Positions 1-11,852 of a stretch of 64,000 nucleotides of DNA are shown piece after piece. Each line of letters begins with the position of its first letter. Positions within the stretch are counted from its first letter, which is position 1. The notes below the pieces were generated by a model. It did not search any database and was not told where the DNA came from. It worked only from the letters and a program-made list of their open reading frames with translations. The position numbers and the translations under genes were made by a program. The stretch comes from Arbacia lixula (taxonomy: Eukaryota; Echinodermata; Echinoidea; Arbacioida; Arbaciidae), in NCBI GenBank assembly GCA_963669155.1, contig OZ022576.1, positions 27,276,335 through 27,340,334 of the forward strand, read 5' to 3'.

Positions 1-1380
1 GGTTGATACATATCACTAGTTTCTAAAATATTGTTTATATAGAATACATGTTAATATGGTAACCTACGTTACCATCACCTGAAACATACGTTACCACAAA
101 AGGCGTGGTATAATGTCTTCTAAAAGTAAAATTGATTAATTTCACATGAAATTACTAAATGAGTTTTTAAGAGATGCACATAAGTGGTGAATATTTCAAC
201 AAATGATATAAATATATCTACAAATAAATATGCTATCGATCTCTGTACTTACCTATTTGTTTTTGAACACTTTAAGATGACTAGCCAACAGCGCACCATT
301 CATTTATGTGGATTCCATGAGGTTGCTAAGGTTTCTTTCAATTGCCGCAGAGGGAACTAAATATTTAAGATGGTTACCAATGTATATGTTCCGGGGAAAT
401 GGATTTACACAGGTTAATTAGAAGAATATATCAAACTGGTAACGTATGTTACGTAACGTAGGTTACAAATATTTTATAAATTGTCATATATTTCAAACTT
501 AGAGTGGTTATTTTTTCTTTTTTCTCGATTCACTAGCTTTCATACGTCAATGCCTAAAAATAAATAGAGATCGAATGCGCATGCTTTTCTGAATAAACAC
601 AAACGATAGTAACGTATGTTACACTCCTTAAATACACTTTCTTTCACTAAAAAGGAATTTTCATATTTGGCAAAATTGTTCAAATATCTAAATGCTAATC
701 TACACGGTTGTAGTTTCTATATCTGTTGTGAAACAGAAAAACATTATTCCGATGGAACAACTGACTTTTCTTCCCTAAAACACATTTCGTTAAAACGTGG
801 TAACGTATGTTACAGATAATTTGGGACAAATTTTGGTTGATGTAAAATATTATTCATATCAAGAGCAACACAATTTTTCTTCAATATCTCACATGGACAA
901 TCAAAAACGTTTATTTTTAATGCGTTTTTAGAAAGATGTCTTGTGAATATTTGATGAAAAAACATTCAAATGACAGATTTTCTTTTCTGGCGACAGGGTG
1001 TTTTTCACACTTATCCCGCATTTAGTGTGCCATTTTATTTTCTTGGGGCTTTATTTCCCGGTAAAATGGGTCTCATTTTCATCGGCAAGTGCCACCGAAG
1101 CGATGAGATGCAAGAACCATCATCTGCAATGTTTAATTTCTTAATAATATAAGCAGAATCCTTAGCGACACCAAAATTTCAGAATTGCGCCGAGATAGTG
1201 GGTTTGAGCCATGTATGTTTGTAAAAACATATTTCTAATGATGTATCAAATTCACAGGAAGTTTGCATATTTTTTGGAGGAAATGATATTTTTCTAAAAG
1301 AATTGTACACAACGTACTGTGCCTTATGGGAGAGCACCTAGCACAAGTTACAAAATCAAAACCTAAAGGATCATAGCCTT
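1..1380. repeat. AT-rich segment with repeated 14-nt word (locus W1)
   Basis: No gene is recognisable here. The near-palindromic word GTAACGTATGTTAC or a close variant occurs at 59-72, 81-94 (reverse orientation), 439-452, 453-466 (back to back), 609-622 and 800-813. The spacing from 439 onward is 170-190 bp. The open frames here are short and AT-driven. The segment probably continues to the left of the window. Its function is unknown; it resembles three other word-repeat loci in this window. Confidence 0.5.
1301..1375. repeat. diverged half-copy of TTAA-flanked palindromic MITE O
   Basis: The order of words (TTGTACACAAC, then TATGGGAGAGCACCT, then ACAAAATCAAAAC) matches the right half of the palindromic MITE at 59462-59810. 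The copy is diverged and only one half is seen. Confidence 0.45.
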
Positions 1381-1725
1381 CTTATTCTTGGGTGGGTTTT
1401 CATCAAACCTCACCAATATCGTCGGTGGGCTGATAAAACCTCATATCTCAAACCCCCCCAAAATCTTCAGGAGAGCAAAAAATCATTCTTATTTGAACAA
1501 ATTATGTGCGTATATGTTATGTTATCTAAAGACTATGTTTGATTATCAATTTGATATGGAATGGTTGAAATTCATGAAAAAATCATTTGGATGGCGGAAA
1601 TTTGAGGTTTTTAAACTAAGTCCTAGGGATATTTCTCATTTCAAGTGGAGCTACGAGGTTTTCAAACTTGATCTAAAATGAGATACGAGGTTTTCGCATG
1701 GTGTCGTTAGTAGTATCCCATGCTA
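1381..1725. other. no recognisable feature
   Basis: This is AT-rich sequence with a loosely repeated GAGGTTTT word near 1604-1695. I see no coding gene, RNA gene or element boundary. Confidence 0.4.
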
Positions 1726-2281
1726 ATTTTTTGTCTCGCCCACCGGAGGTGAAGGCGAGACTAAGGGATCCAAATGGCGTCCGTCCGTCGTCCGTCGTCC
1801 GTCACAAATGTTAAAGTTTACCTGCAAGACTCTCTTATGATCCATAACTTGGCAACTGTTACAGCAATGGCAGCCACACTTGGTTGATAGAAGCACTAGG
1901 GGTATCTTCATGTTATGGTGTTGTCAGAGATCATGTGATGATGTCAAAGGTCATTTGAGGTCAAATATTAAAGAGTATGTGCAAGACTTTCTTTTTCTAT
2001 GTTAAAGTTTACCTGCAAGACTCTCTTTTGACAAATAACTTCACATGGGTTGCTTGGATTACAACCTAACTTGGGTCATAGATGCACTGGGGGTACCTTC
2101 ATGTTATGGTGCTGTTGGAGTCACAGGATAAGGTCAAAGGTCATTTGAGGTCATACATTAAAGTTTACTTTCAAGACTCTTGGTGAAGGCTTCCTAACTT
2201 GTGCACAGAATTGTGTGAGCATGTGTGAGCATTAAGGGGGAAGGTGGGGGAGGGGGAGTAGATAGAGGAAGTAGCATTGCG
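1726..2281 (+). mobile_element. family A element copy A1 (Helentron/HINE-like), 3'-truncated
   Basis: The left end is ATTTTTTGTCTCGCC, whose next bases fold back (GTCTCGCC-CACC...GGTG-GGCGAGAC). A CGTC tract follows, then tandem units containing AAGGTCA. The copy stops at the start of the minisatellite near 2282 and lacks the GTGGGCGAGACA inverted end seen in the other copies. Confidence 0.75.
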
Positions 2282-3850
2282 TTACCCAGGTCGAAATTCC
2301 CATAGAAACCAGTAGAAACCAGTAGAGACCGTCTACTGGTTTCTACTGGTCCAGTAGAGTCTACTGGTCTGAAGAGGAACTACGAAATCAAACCATTAGA
2401 AACCAGTAGAAACCAGTAGAGTCTAATGTGTTGAAGACCAGTAGAAACCAATAGAAACCAGTAGAAACCAGTGAGATCTAATGGTTTGAGAAGGAGTGTG
2501 AAAAAAACAAAGTCAAACCAGTAGAAACCATTAGAGACCAGTGGATTCTAATGGTATTGAAGACCAGTAGAAACCATTAGAATCCACTGGTCTCTAATGG
2601 TTTGATTTCGTTTTTTTCACACTCCTTCTCAAACCACTAGATCTCACTGGTTTCTATTGGTTTCTACTGGTCTTCAATACCATTAGAATCCACTGGTCTC
2701 TAATGGTTTCTACTGGTTTGACTTTGTTTTTTTCACACTCCTTCTCAACCATTAGATCTCACTGGTTTCTATTGGTTTCTACTGGTCTTCACTACCATTG
2801 GAATCCACTGGTCTCTAATGGTTTCTACTGGTTTGACTTTGTTTTTTTACACTCCTTTTCAAACCATTAGATCTCACTGGTTTCTATTGGTTTCTACTGG
2901 TCTTCAATACCATTAGAATCCACTGGTCTCTAATGGTTTCTACTGGTTTGACTTTGTTTTTTCACACTCCTTCTCAAACCACTAGATCTCACTGGTTTCT
3001 ATTGGTTTCTACTGGTCTTCAATATCATTAGAATCCACTGGTCTCTAATGGTTTCTACTGGTTTGACTTTTTTTTTTTCACTCCTTTTCAAACCATTAGA
3101 TCTCACTGGTTTCTATTGGTTTCTACTGGTCTTCAATACCATTTGAATCCACTGGTCTCTAATGGTTTCTACTGGTTTGACTTTGTTTTTTCACACTAAT
3201 AGAAACTAGTGAGATATAATGTTTTGAAAAGGAGTGTGAAAAAATCAAAGTCAAACCAGGAGAAACCATTACTAATAGAAACTAGTGAGAAATAATGTTT
3301 TGAAAAGGAGTTTGAAAAATTCAAAGTCAAACCAGGAGAAACCATAAGAGACCAGTGAAACTTAATGGTTTGAAAAGGAGTGTGAAAAATACAGAGTCAA
3401 ACCAGTAGAAACCATTAGAGACCAGTGAATTCTACAGGTGGAGACCAGTATAAACCAATAGAAACCAGTAAGACCTAATGGTTTGAGAAGGAGTGTCAAA
3501 AATTCAAAGTCAAACCAGTAAAAACCAATAGAAACAAATGAGATCTAATGGTTTGAAAAGGAGTGTGAAAAATACAAAGTCAAACCAGTAGAAACCATTA
3601 GAGACCAGTGAATTCTCCTGGTATTGGAGATCAGTAGAAACCAATAGAAACTAGTGAGATATAATGTTTGGAAAAGGAGTATGAAAAATACAAAGTCAAA
3701 CCAGTATAAACCAAAAGAAACCAGTGAGATCTAATGGTGTGAAAAGGAGTGTGAAAAATACTAAGTCAAACCAGTAGAAACCATTAGAGACCAGTGAATT
3801 CTACTGGTAATGGAGACCAGTAGAAACCAATAGAAACCAATAGAAATAGA
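2282..3850. repeat. minisatellite G, about 115-bp higher-order unit, with two inversions
   Basis: Long array built from the sub-words CCAGTAGAAACC and CCATTAGAGACC. A shared marker recurs at 2711, 2826, 2941, 3056 and 3170, giving a 114-115 bp unit. The orientation flips near 2580 and again near 3195, so a block of about 0.6 kb is inverted inside the array. No coding sense is seen. Confidence 0.9.
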
Positions 3851-4250
3851 GATGCTCATGAATATTCATGCATGTATTTACGTGTCCTAATTTTGTACTT
3901 TTAAATAGATAACCTCCACCTAACCAGATAAAAGGAATTTTACCAAGTAATGATTTCAAGTTTAAACATAAAATAGTGAATGTCACCTACTTAAGTGAAG
4001 ACAATAATGATAACAACAACAAAAATGATCTTCTTAAATGTAAGTTAGAGTAACCAATATCTTATGAACCTTATAACCGTACTGCTATATATATGAAAGT
4101 CTGTGAAGGAGAGAGTAGGAATTAGGATAGGTATAGGATAGGATAGGAATAGATATAGGATAGGATAGGATTAGGTTAAAACGATAAGAGATATGCCATA
4201 ATTCGGATTATCATATACTAAATTTAAATTGATATTCCATCAATAATTTT
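3851..4250. repeat. unique AT-rich stretch with GGATA simple repeat
   Basis: Mostly featureless. A GGATA/AGGATAGG microsatellite occupies about 4110-4175. Confidence 0.6.
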
Positions 4251-4523
4251 AATTTTGATTCCTATTGGTCTCCTAATGGCTCCAGTAGGTATTCTACGAG
4301 TTTCTACTGGTATTCTGATGGATCCAGGAGAAATTGCTACTGGTTTCTACTGGCACTCTACTGGTATTTTTCTAATGGTTTCTACTGGAAATCATTTCAC
4401 TTTCCATATTCAAACCAGCAGAAAAATTCCAGTAGAAACCAGTAGGAAGCTCTATTGGATCCAGTAGAGATTCCTACTGGTTTCTACTGGTCTTTTACTG
4501 GTCTTCTATTGGATCCAGTAGAG
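4251..4523. repeat. minisatellite G, second block
   Basis: The same TCTACTGGTTTCTACTGG words as at 2282-3850, more degenerate and mixed with GGATCCAGTAGA. It ends where foldback-element sequence begins. Confidence 0.75.
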
Positions 4524-5330
4524 ATTTTTATAGGGTACCTCAAAGCATTTGTGACAGAAATGTTTAGTAGCTGGTTTAAGCATTTGAAAATGATCATAAA
4601 CACCCAAAATCTATGTAAAATGATGCACTGGGGTTTTAGCACATTTCAAATTGTGAAAATTTTTTGAGATGAATAGCTAAAATACAATAATATTTTCTGT
4701 GATAATAGTCTGTAATTAGTACTAAAGTAATGTGGGTCAATTGTCTGAAAGTGTATTTTTGTGTCCCTAGAGTTCCGTGTAATATAATTCATCAGATAAT
4801 GGACATTTAACTTTGAATTTTCTGTATATATAGTCTTGAACATGTATCAAATAAGATTATATAGTGCAATTGTGAAGTATAGTTTCCTTTTTTATGATGT
4901 TCATTAGTCTTATATCCAGACCCCCCTAAAACCCCATGTCCCTATATACAAAAAATCAAAATACATGACAACATTTCTAACTTATGCTGGAAAGAAGTTC
5001 GCATTTTTTTAATGTTGGAATTATATAAATTGTATAATCTCATGAAATTGATACCAATAAACTGGAATACATAAGTGAAATTTGACTTTTTTTATTAATT
5101 CTTTCCTGTCCCGATGTTTTGCATCAGCTCCGTCACGTAATGTTTTTCTGCCATCTACGACTATCAATAATCAAGTTCTTCGAGTAAAACTGCCCTGGCG
5201 AGTCCACGCAGTCCTCACGGAGTGGTGTTTTCGTTAAGGTTCCTGTAATATTAAAAGGCAGTTGTGAAAAATACTAAATTCCTTTCGAAAGTCGGACCAT
5301 ACCTTTATTCAGCATCATCTCCGAACGTAT

Positions 5331-7818
5331 ATTTATGCCTCCGCCACGAAGTGGCCGGAGGCATTATGTTTTCGGGTTGTCCGTCCATCCGTCCGTCCGT
5401 CCCGAATCCGTTTCGGCAATATCTTGAGAACCATGAACCAGATTTACTTCAAACTTGGTACATGTGTGTATTGCATAAAATCAATGAAGTGTGTAAAATT
5501 GGGGTCAAATCTGATTGAGGTCAAAGGTCAAAGGTCATTGAACATTGTGAAAAATTGCCCAAAATTGACCTTTTTCACACTAAATCCAAATCCAAGGATA
5601 CTATTTTCACCAAACATGGTACAAAGATGGATCACTACTTGGATGTAGACTGGTGACATTTTGGGTAAAATTCCTGAAAGGTTAGAGGTCAAAGGTCAAT
5701 GAACTTTGTGAAAAATTGCAAAAATTAGACATTTTTCACAATAAATCCTAGTCCAAGGATGAAGTTCTCATTAAATATGGTACACGGATGGACAATACTT
5801 GGGGATAGACTGATGCAAATTTTGGTAAAATTCCTGAAAGGTCAGAGGTCAAAGGGCAATGAACTTTGCCAAAATTGGCTAAAAACTGCCCCAAACTTTA
5901 TATTTTTCACAATAAATCCAAGGGTTAGGCCATTTCCTGACCTAGTCTTTCTGACCCAGTTTTTTTGCCATTCACTCAGTACGGGCTCTGTTATTGGCTA
6001 CTGTGCTAATGAATATTCAAGACTATGGTATGGCTTGTCGAACATTCGCGCCGGCGCGGCCAAAGAGGCGGCCAGGAGGCGCAATTTTTTTTTAACACGC
6101 TAGCTCATAGACGCCAGAGCTTTTCACAGCTGAGAGAGAAATCCTTGCTCTCTGCAATCGGCCACAGCCTGCGAGAGCACGCTCATGCCGATATCAGCTG
6201 TTCCTTTGTACCATTGTATGTGGGTAATGAGTTGATATAAGGACACTAGAAAACCTATTACTGTGCACAAATGCCATGTTGTGATAAAAAGTTGAGAAAA
6301 TAGATATGTGTTTGTGTTATAATTATTTCATGTTTGCTAGGTTTTATTAGACTATTTATTATTTTTTTATCTGTCCCTCCCGACATGATGCTCTAAATCC
6401 CCTAGAGCAAAATGGAATCTCCCGTCTCTTTTTCCCCCAAATCTCGCTAGAGAAAAAAATATTGGAGTCATCGACTGTTTGATAGGGGTGCATAATAAAT
6501 TTCTACCAAAAATATTCCTTATTCAATCATTCAATAACTTTTTTCATGAGATGATGTATTCTTCAATAATACAACAAGGATAAACAAATTCACTTTTATC
6601 TTATTGTCCAACAAAAATCCAGTGTTTCTTACATTATATTTTCTTTCTGAGAGCACCGTCCCCTTTTTCTGTAGTGGAGCAGTCCGGCGCCGGCAATTCC
6701 CGCGTGGACTAGCGCGCCTCCAGCTCACCAGCTCCTGGCGATGGCCGCCTCTTTGGCCGGCGCGACGTTCGACAGGCCATACCATCGTCTTGAATATTCA
6801 TTAGTACAGTAGCCAATAACAGAGGCCGTCTCATGAAAACTGCCTCGTGTACAAAATGAATGGCAAAAAAACTAGGTCAGAAAGACTAGGTCAGAAAGAC
6901 TAGGTCAGGAAATGGCCTAACCCTAAATCCAAATCCAATGGTACATTACCAACTAGACATGGTGCAAATATGGATCACTACTTGGGGCTAGACTGGTGAC
7001 ATTTTTGGTGAAATTTCTCAAAGTCAGAGGTCAAAGGTCAACGCACTTTGCCAAAATTGGCTATTTTTCACAATAAATCCAAATCCAATGGTACATTATG
7101 AAATAAACATGGTGCAAAGATGGATCACTACTTGGGGCTAGACTGGTTACATTTTTGGTGAAATTTCTCAAAGGTCAGAGGTCTAAGGTCAATGCACTTT
7201 GCCAAAAATTACCTAAAAATTGGCCCCAAAGTGATATTTTTCAAAGTAAATCCAAATCCAATGGTACATTACCAGCTAAACATGGTGCAAAGATGGATCA
7301 CTATTTAGGGGAAGACTGATAACCTCTTTGGTGAAATTTCTCAAAGGTCAGAGGTCAAAGGTCAATGCACTTTGCCAAAATTGGCTATTTTTCGCATTGA
7401 ATCCGAATCTAATGATTCAATTCAAACAAACATGATACAGAGATGTGTCACTTCATGAAGGTAAACTGGTGAAAGTTTGGGTAAAATTCCTGAAAGGTCA
7501 GAGGTCAAAGGTTTATGAATTGCCCCCAAATTGATACTTCTCACAATAAATCCCAATCCAATTATCCATTTCAAGAAAACATGGTACAAGGATACAAGGA
7601 TGGATTTAGACAGACGGGTTAGATTGGAAGTCAAAGAATTAAGAGATCAAAGGTCAATGAACATTGCCAAACTTCGCTTAACATGGAAAAACAGAATAAA
7701 TAGGAATTCACTGGATCATTCCCAACTAAACAAAGAGATTTTCTGGAAATAATCTAAATAGAGCTAGCAAAGAGGCGGAGGCATATTTATCGACTGCGTG
7801 GCAGTCGAATTGCTCTAG
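5331..7818 (+). mobile_element. family B element copy B1 (non-autonomous Helitron/Helentron-like)
   Basis: The left end ATTTATGCCTCCGCC is followed by a hairpin pairing GCCTCCGCCAC with a later GTGGCCGGAGGC. Next come a GTCC tract and tandem units of about 150-165 bp carrying AGGTCAGAGGTCAAAGGTCA. The right end has an inverted GGCGGAGGCATA, the hairpin CGACTGC-GTG-GCAGTCG, then AATTGCT and terminal CTAG followed by T. A 3' hairpin plus CTRR-T is the known signature of rolling-circle Helitrons. MULE-like element D1 interrupts it at 5922-6923. Confidence 0.8.
5922..6923. mobile_element. MULE-like non-autonomous element D1 with 9-bp target duplication
   Basis: Long terminal inverted repeats (about 150 bp, starting GGGTTAGGCCATTTCCTGAC) are flanked by a perfect 9-bp duplication TAAATCCAA (5913-5921 and 6924-6932). 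Sister units of family B show the empty site. Long TIRs with a 9-bp duplication fit the Mutator superfamily. No transposase is seen in the 1.0-kb body. Confidence 0.8.
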
Positions 7819-9888
7819 TTTGACATATTAAATGATGCTTATTGCATTTAACTTTGATTGATTCCGAAACCGATCAATTCCCACTGCAATCACACAAAGC
7901 CCCTTCGAAGCTGCTCTATGCTAACCCGTGCTTTTCTCCCCACGAGTCGCTCGGGCATCAGCTATGTAACGGTCAGCTCCGTCACACTCCCCCATTTGTG
8001 TGACGGAGATGACGATTGTGTGACGGAGCTGATTAGATCTATTTGTTAAATTTCTTTGATTGTTAATTGTTTTTTTTGTAGGTATGACTTGTGAATATAT
8101 AAAAGTAATACTAGAAGACATAATTGAGGTGAACTGAATCAGTTTTTGGTGCTTGTCTATGTAAATTCTAATGCCTCTTCTGCCATGTGACAGAGCTGAC
8201 CGTGACAGAGCTGATGCCTCAGCGACTCATGGGGAGAAAAGCTGAATAAACTGAAAAAAACTAAAGATTTATAGAGAGTCTTTAAAAAGTCAAGTATTCT
8301 GAACTAATAACGTATGCGCCAACAGAGAATTTGGTTTCACATTATAGTATTAAATATTAATGAGCAAGTTGTAATATGTATATAGTATGAGTCTGCAATC
8401 CCCCATCATCTCCTTCACGCTGTGTTTAAATTCACGAATTGAGATTAAAATACCACAGTTTGATTAATCTATCAAACTTTGTTCAATCTCAATGGCATGT
8501 GGTCATGAAAGTGAATGGAATGTCCCTTTTTTCGTGAAATTCGCAATTTAGTGCTGTGGCATGGTTTAAAATCTACTTAAAAGACTAACAAACATTAAAC
8601 TATTGATCTTGATTTGATTATACCTTTATAGAAGCTTAGTACATTACTTTCTGTTTATGGAATGTAAGGACTGTGATGTATAAACTGAATTGTAAAAACA
8701 AATCAAAATATTGTGCAGACCTTTCGTGACAGAGCTAACTCAAATTCAGTCAGTGTTGTGAAAAGAGCACAAATATAGTAGCTTAGTCCCGGGAAAAAGC
8801 GTGCCAAACTATATTTTCAATTTTCATGAATATTTGTCACTATAAAAAGTTTAAAAACACCAATAGAAATCATGGATGAGTTGTTTGGATTTCCCTTGGT
8901 ACCTATCTCTGAAAATATACACTTTCTGACTATTCACCCATATACATCACAAATAGTTATGTCTTTTTGTCAATGACCCTGAAAATGCAGCTGAAAATCA
9001 CACGAAAAAAATCAGTCAATTATCCATAACCATGGTAATCATAATGCTGTTAAAGTGTGTTTTACAGCGACTTTGAGTTGTGTGTCATTTCAGGACTGTT
9101 GGTGACTTTAAGCTGATAACTGCTTATCATGTTCCATATCTATTATATTTTAGCTACAGATAATATCTTAAGTCATATTTATATCTTTTGACCTTGACAT
9201 TATTTTGTAAAGAGTTGTAAAAGCTTTAAATTTAGCATAAAAAAATATTCTCAACACTGGTGAGCTTTACATCACATTTCAAAATCATTTTTTTTCTCAG
9301 ACAGAATGCCTGATATTTGCAGTGGTGGTTGACTGTAATTCGTACTCAGAGGATTTAGCATTATCTAATGTTTCAAAAATGACAATGACCTTGAAAATAC
9401 AGCTGAATATCACAAAAAAAAAATCAAATCCTATTGTAGGGCATTTTACAAAGACTTTCAATAATGTGTCATTTTGATATAAAAATTGACTTGAAGTTGA
9501 TAATTGCAAATCATGTTCCATTTTGTTCCATTTTGAGCTACAAACTAACTAAACTAATTGACTTTTGAAGTTATCAGCTTCCAAACATGCACCCTAACAC
9601 ATTACCATTGACGCTTAACACCATTTTCAGTGACCTCATGCATAATAACGGGTTGTATCAGATCGGCGCCACAATACATTGTGCAGGTTTAAAAGACTAT
9701 ACAGTTCTTGCAATTTCCGGGAAATGAGCAATGTTACTCATCTAACTTGGCTGCAGCAATCAATTCTCCCTATCGCATATAGCCGATATCAAGCGATATC
9801 ACCTCGCGATACCGATATCTGATCGATTGCTCTTGGGACGTATACTTCCGGTAAGAGTTTGTTATCGGCAGAAAGTGACCTAGAAACC

Positions 9889-11040
9889 ATTTTTGTCTCG
9901 CCCACCGGAGGTGAAGGCGAGACTAAGGGATCCAAATGGCGTCCGTCCGTCGTCCGTCCGTCGTCCGTCACAAATGTTAAAGTTTACCTGCAAGACTCTC
10001 TTATGATCCATAACTTCACATAGGTTGGTTGGATTACAACCTAACTTGGGTCATAGATGCACTGGGGGTACCTTCATGTTATGGTGGCGTTGGAGGTCAC
10101 AGGATAAGGTCAAAGGTCATTTGAGGTCATACGTTAAAGTTTACCTGCAAGACTCTCTTTTGACAAATAACTTCACATGGGTTGCTTGGATTACAACCTA
10201 ACTTGGGTCATAGATGCACTAGGGGTACCTTCATGTTATGGTGGCGTTGGAGGTTACAGGATAAGGTCAAAGGTCATTTGAGGTCATACGTTAAAGTTTA
10301 CCTGCAAGACTCTCTTTTGACAAATAACTTCACATGGGTTGCTTGGATTACAACCTAACTTGGGTCATAGATGCACTAGGGGTACCTACATGTTATGGTG
10401 CTGTTAGAGGTCACAGGATAAGGTCAAAGGTCATTTGAGGTCATACGTTAAAGTTTACCTGCAAGACTCTCTTTTGACAAATAACTTTACATAGGTTGCT
10501 TGGATTACAACCTAACTTGGGTCATAGATGCACTGGGGGTACCTTCATGTTATGGTACTGTTGGAGGTCACAGGATAAGGTCAAAGGTCATTTGAGGTCA
10601 TACGTTAAAGTTTACCTGCAAGACTCTCTTATCACACATAACTCAGCACATGTTGCTACAATGGCAATCAAACTTGGATGATGGATGCACTGGGGGCACC
10701 TGCATGTTATTGTGCTGTAAGAGGTCACATGATAAGGTCAAAGGTCATTTGAGGTCATACGTTAAAGTTTACTTGCAAGACTCTTGGTGAAGGCTTCCTA
10801 ACTTGTGCACAGAATTGTGTGAGCATGAGTGAGCATTACTGATGTAGATTTAGGCAAACATTACTCATGCACATTTATGCAAATTTATTCAAAGTCACTA
10901 TTTTGCACCTGATTTTGATGTTGTCTGTTTAAAGTTGCTTATTTGTTTGTTTCAGTTTTCTTTTGCGTAGCAACGGAGATCGCGATATTTCTGGTTATTT
11001 TCGCAAGTGGGCGAGACACAATATTGCTAATGCCTTGTTT
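9889..11040 (+). mobile_element. family A element copy A2 (Helentron/HINE-like)
   Basis: Left end ATTTTTGTCTCGCC with its fold-back hairpin, then a CGTC tract. About five tandem units of about 157 bp follow, each with AAGGTCAAAGGTCATTTGAG. The right end contains GTGGGCGAGACA (the inverse of the left-end TGTCTCGCCCAC) and the conserved tail TTGCTAATGCCTTGT. No open frame of interest. Confidence 0.8.
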
Positions 11041-11068
11041 TTATGAATTAAGCAGCGAATATTTTGTG

Positions 11069-11152
11069 TAAGGTTATGGTTAGGGTCAGGGTTAAATTTA
11101 GAATTAGGTTTAGGGTTAGTGTTAAGGTCAGGGTTAGGTTTAGGATTAAAAT
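11069..11152 (+). repeat. degenerate interstitial telomere-like repeat
   Basis: Runs of GGTTAGGG, GGTTTAGGG and GGGTCAGGG variants inside element L resemble degenerate TTAGGG repeats. Confidence 0.55.
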
Positions 11153-11474
11153 TCATAAAATTAGTTGGATACCCTGGTCCGTTTATATTGTACGGGATTG
11201 CTGAATGTTCGTGGACCGGAAGTTCATATCCCAAGAATTAAAGGTAAAAAAATTAGAGCGCCACACACGTTCAGATTCGGAGAGCTATATGCGATAGGGA
11301 GAATTAAAAATAGCAAATTATATTTAAACTCAGTTAGTCCGCCAATTTGATTGTGGGACAAGGGTAAGCGCAATGCTCAGTGGGAAGATTTGTTCTTCAT
11401 AACCACGGTCTGTTCGCTCGTTTATCACAGCGACTAGCAGGGGACGCCACGCCAGACCGATAGGCGAGAGAATT

Positions 11475-11852
11475 TTTAGGTGGTCTTTCGTAACCGACAA
11501 TCATTCATCATTTTCTCACCGTGTATATATATGAACTTGTCACCGCAACATTTTCAAGGTCATGACTTTATCGTGACGTCATCTACGAGCAATTTAATGA
11601 AAACCTATTAACTGATCATCTATAGCTAATGAAAGTTGACATTCATAAAATTAATGATAACGCAGTTAATTTCAATGAATAAAAATGCTTGCGCATGGGT
11701 AGTGCAATAACGCGCGCGCAAAATTTAAAAATGCTCCAAATCAACTAGAAATTTCATTTGCATATGTGTGTGCGTGCGCGCGTATTTTTCCAAGTCTCTG
11801 AAATGTTAGTATATTGTAGATGCGCTATGAGCTTTCTTGAGTGGTGTCTCTG
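11475..11852 (+). repeat. repeat family C, copy 1
   Basis: Shares ordered blocks with the copies at 13564-14220 and 16424-16870: CACCGTGTATATATATGAAC, GACGTCATCTACGAGCA, and GCTCCAAATCAACTAGAAAT followed by a CG/TG-rich run. It starts with the TTAGGTGGTCT end also seen at 16424 and 46170. Cut on the right by A3. Confidence 0.6.

Larger units (their letters stand above)
4730..8940. mobile_element. word-repeat TIR element K1 (locus W2)
   Basis: Imperfect terminal inverted repeats of about 30 bp (left end TGTCTGAAAGTGTAT near 4743, its reverse match near 8907-8932) sit exactly where J1 sequence is interrupted. The element's own DNA holds eight copies of GTGACRGAGCTGA or close variants: 5124-5136, 7958-7970, 7973-7985, 8000-8012, 8020-8032, 8187-8199, 8202-8214 and 8726-8738. 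Family B copy B1 is nested inside. No transposase was found and the class is unknown. Confidence 0.6.
9766..11301. mobile_element. TIR element L, AATT target duplication, hosting family A copy
   Basis: Perfect 18-bp TIR CTCCCTATCGCATATAGC at both ends, flanked by AATT at 9762-9765 and 11302-11305. It interrupts the right arm of J2 at a point where J1 gives the uninterrupted sequence. Its own DNA is 9766-9888 and 11041-11301; the rest is the nested A2. The superfamily is not recognised. Confidence 0.75.
4524..11340. mobile_element. foldback element J2, fragmented by nested insertions
   Basis: The pieces 4524-4729, 8941-9765 and 11302-11340 match successive parts of the foldback element J1 (47905-50861) in order. 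Between them lie the insertions K1 (about 4730-8940) and L (9766-11301). The right arm from the centre outward is deleted: left-arm sequence jumps near 9570 into the part of the right arm that begins at AGTTATCAGCTTCC. No transposase is seen. Confidence 0.75.

Noticed and set aside
11005-11040. Helitron CTRR terminus for family A at TTGCTAAT
   Set aside because: The following GCCTTGT is conserved in all copies with this end, so homology does not stop at CTAA.
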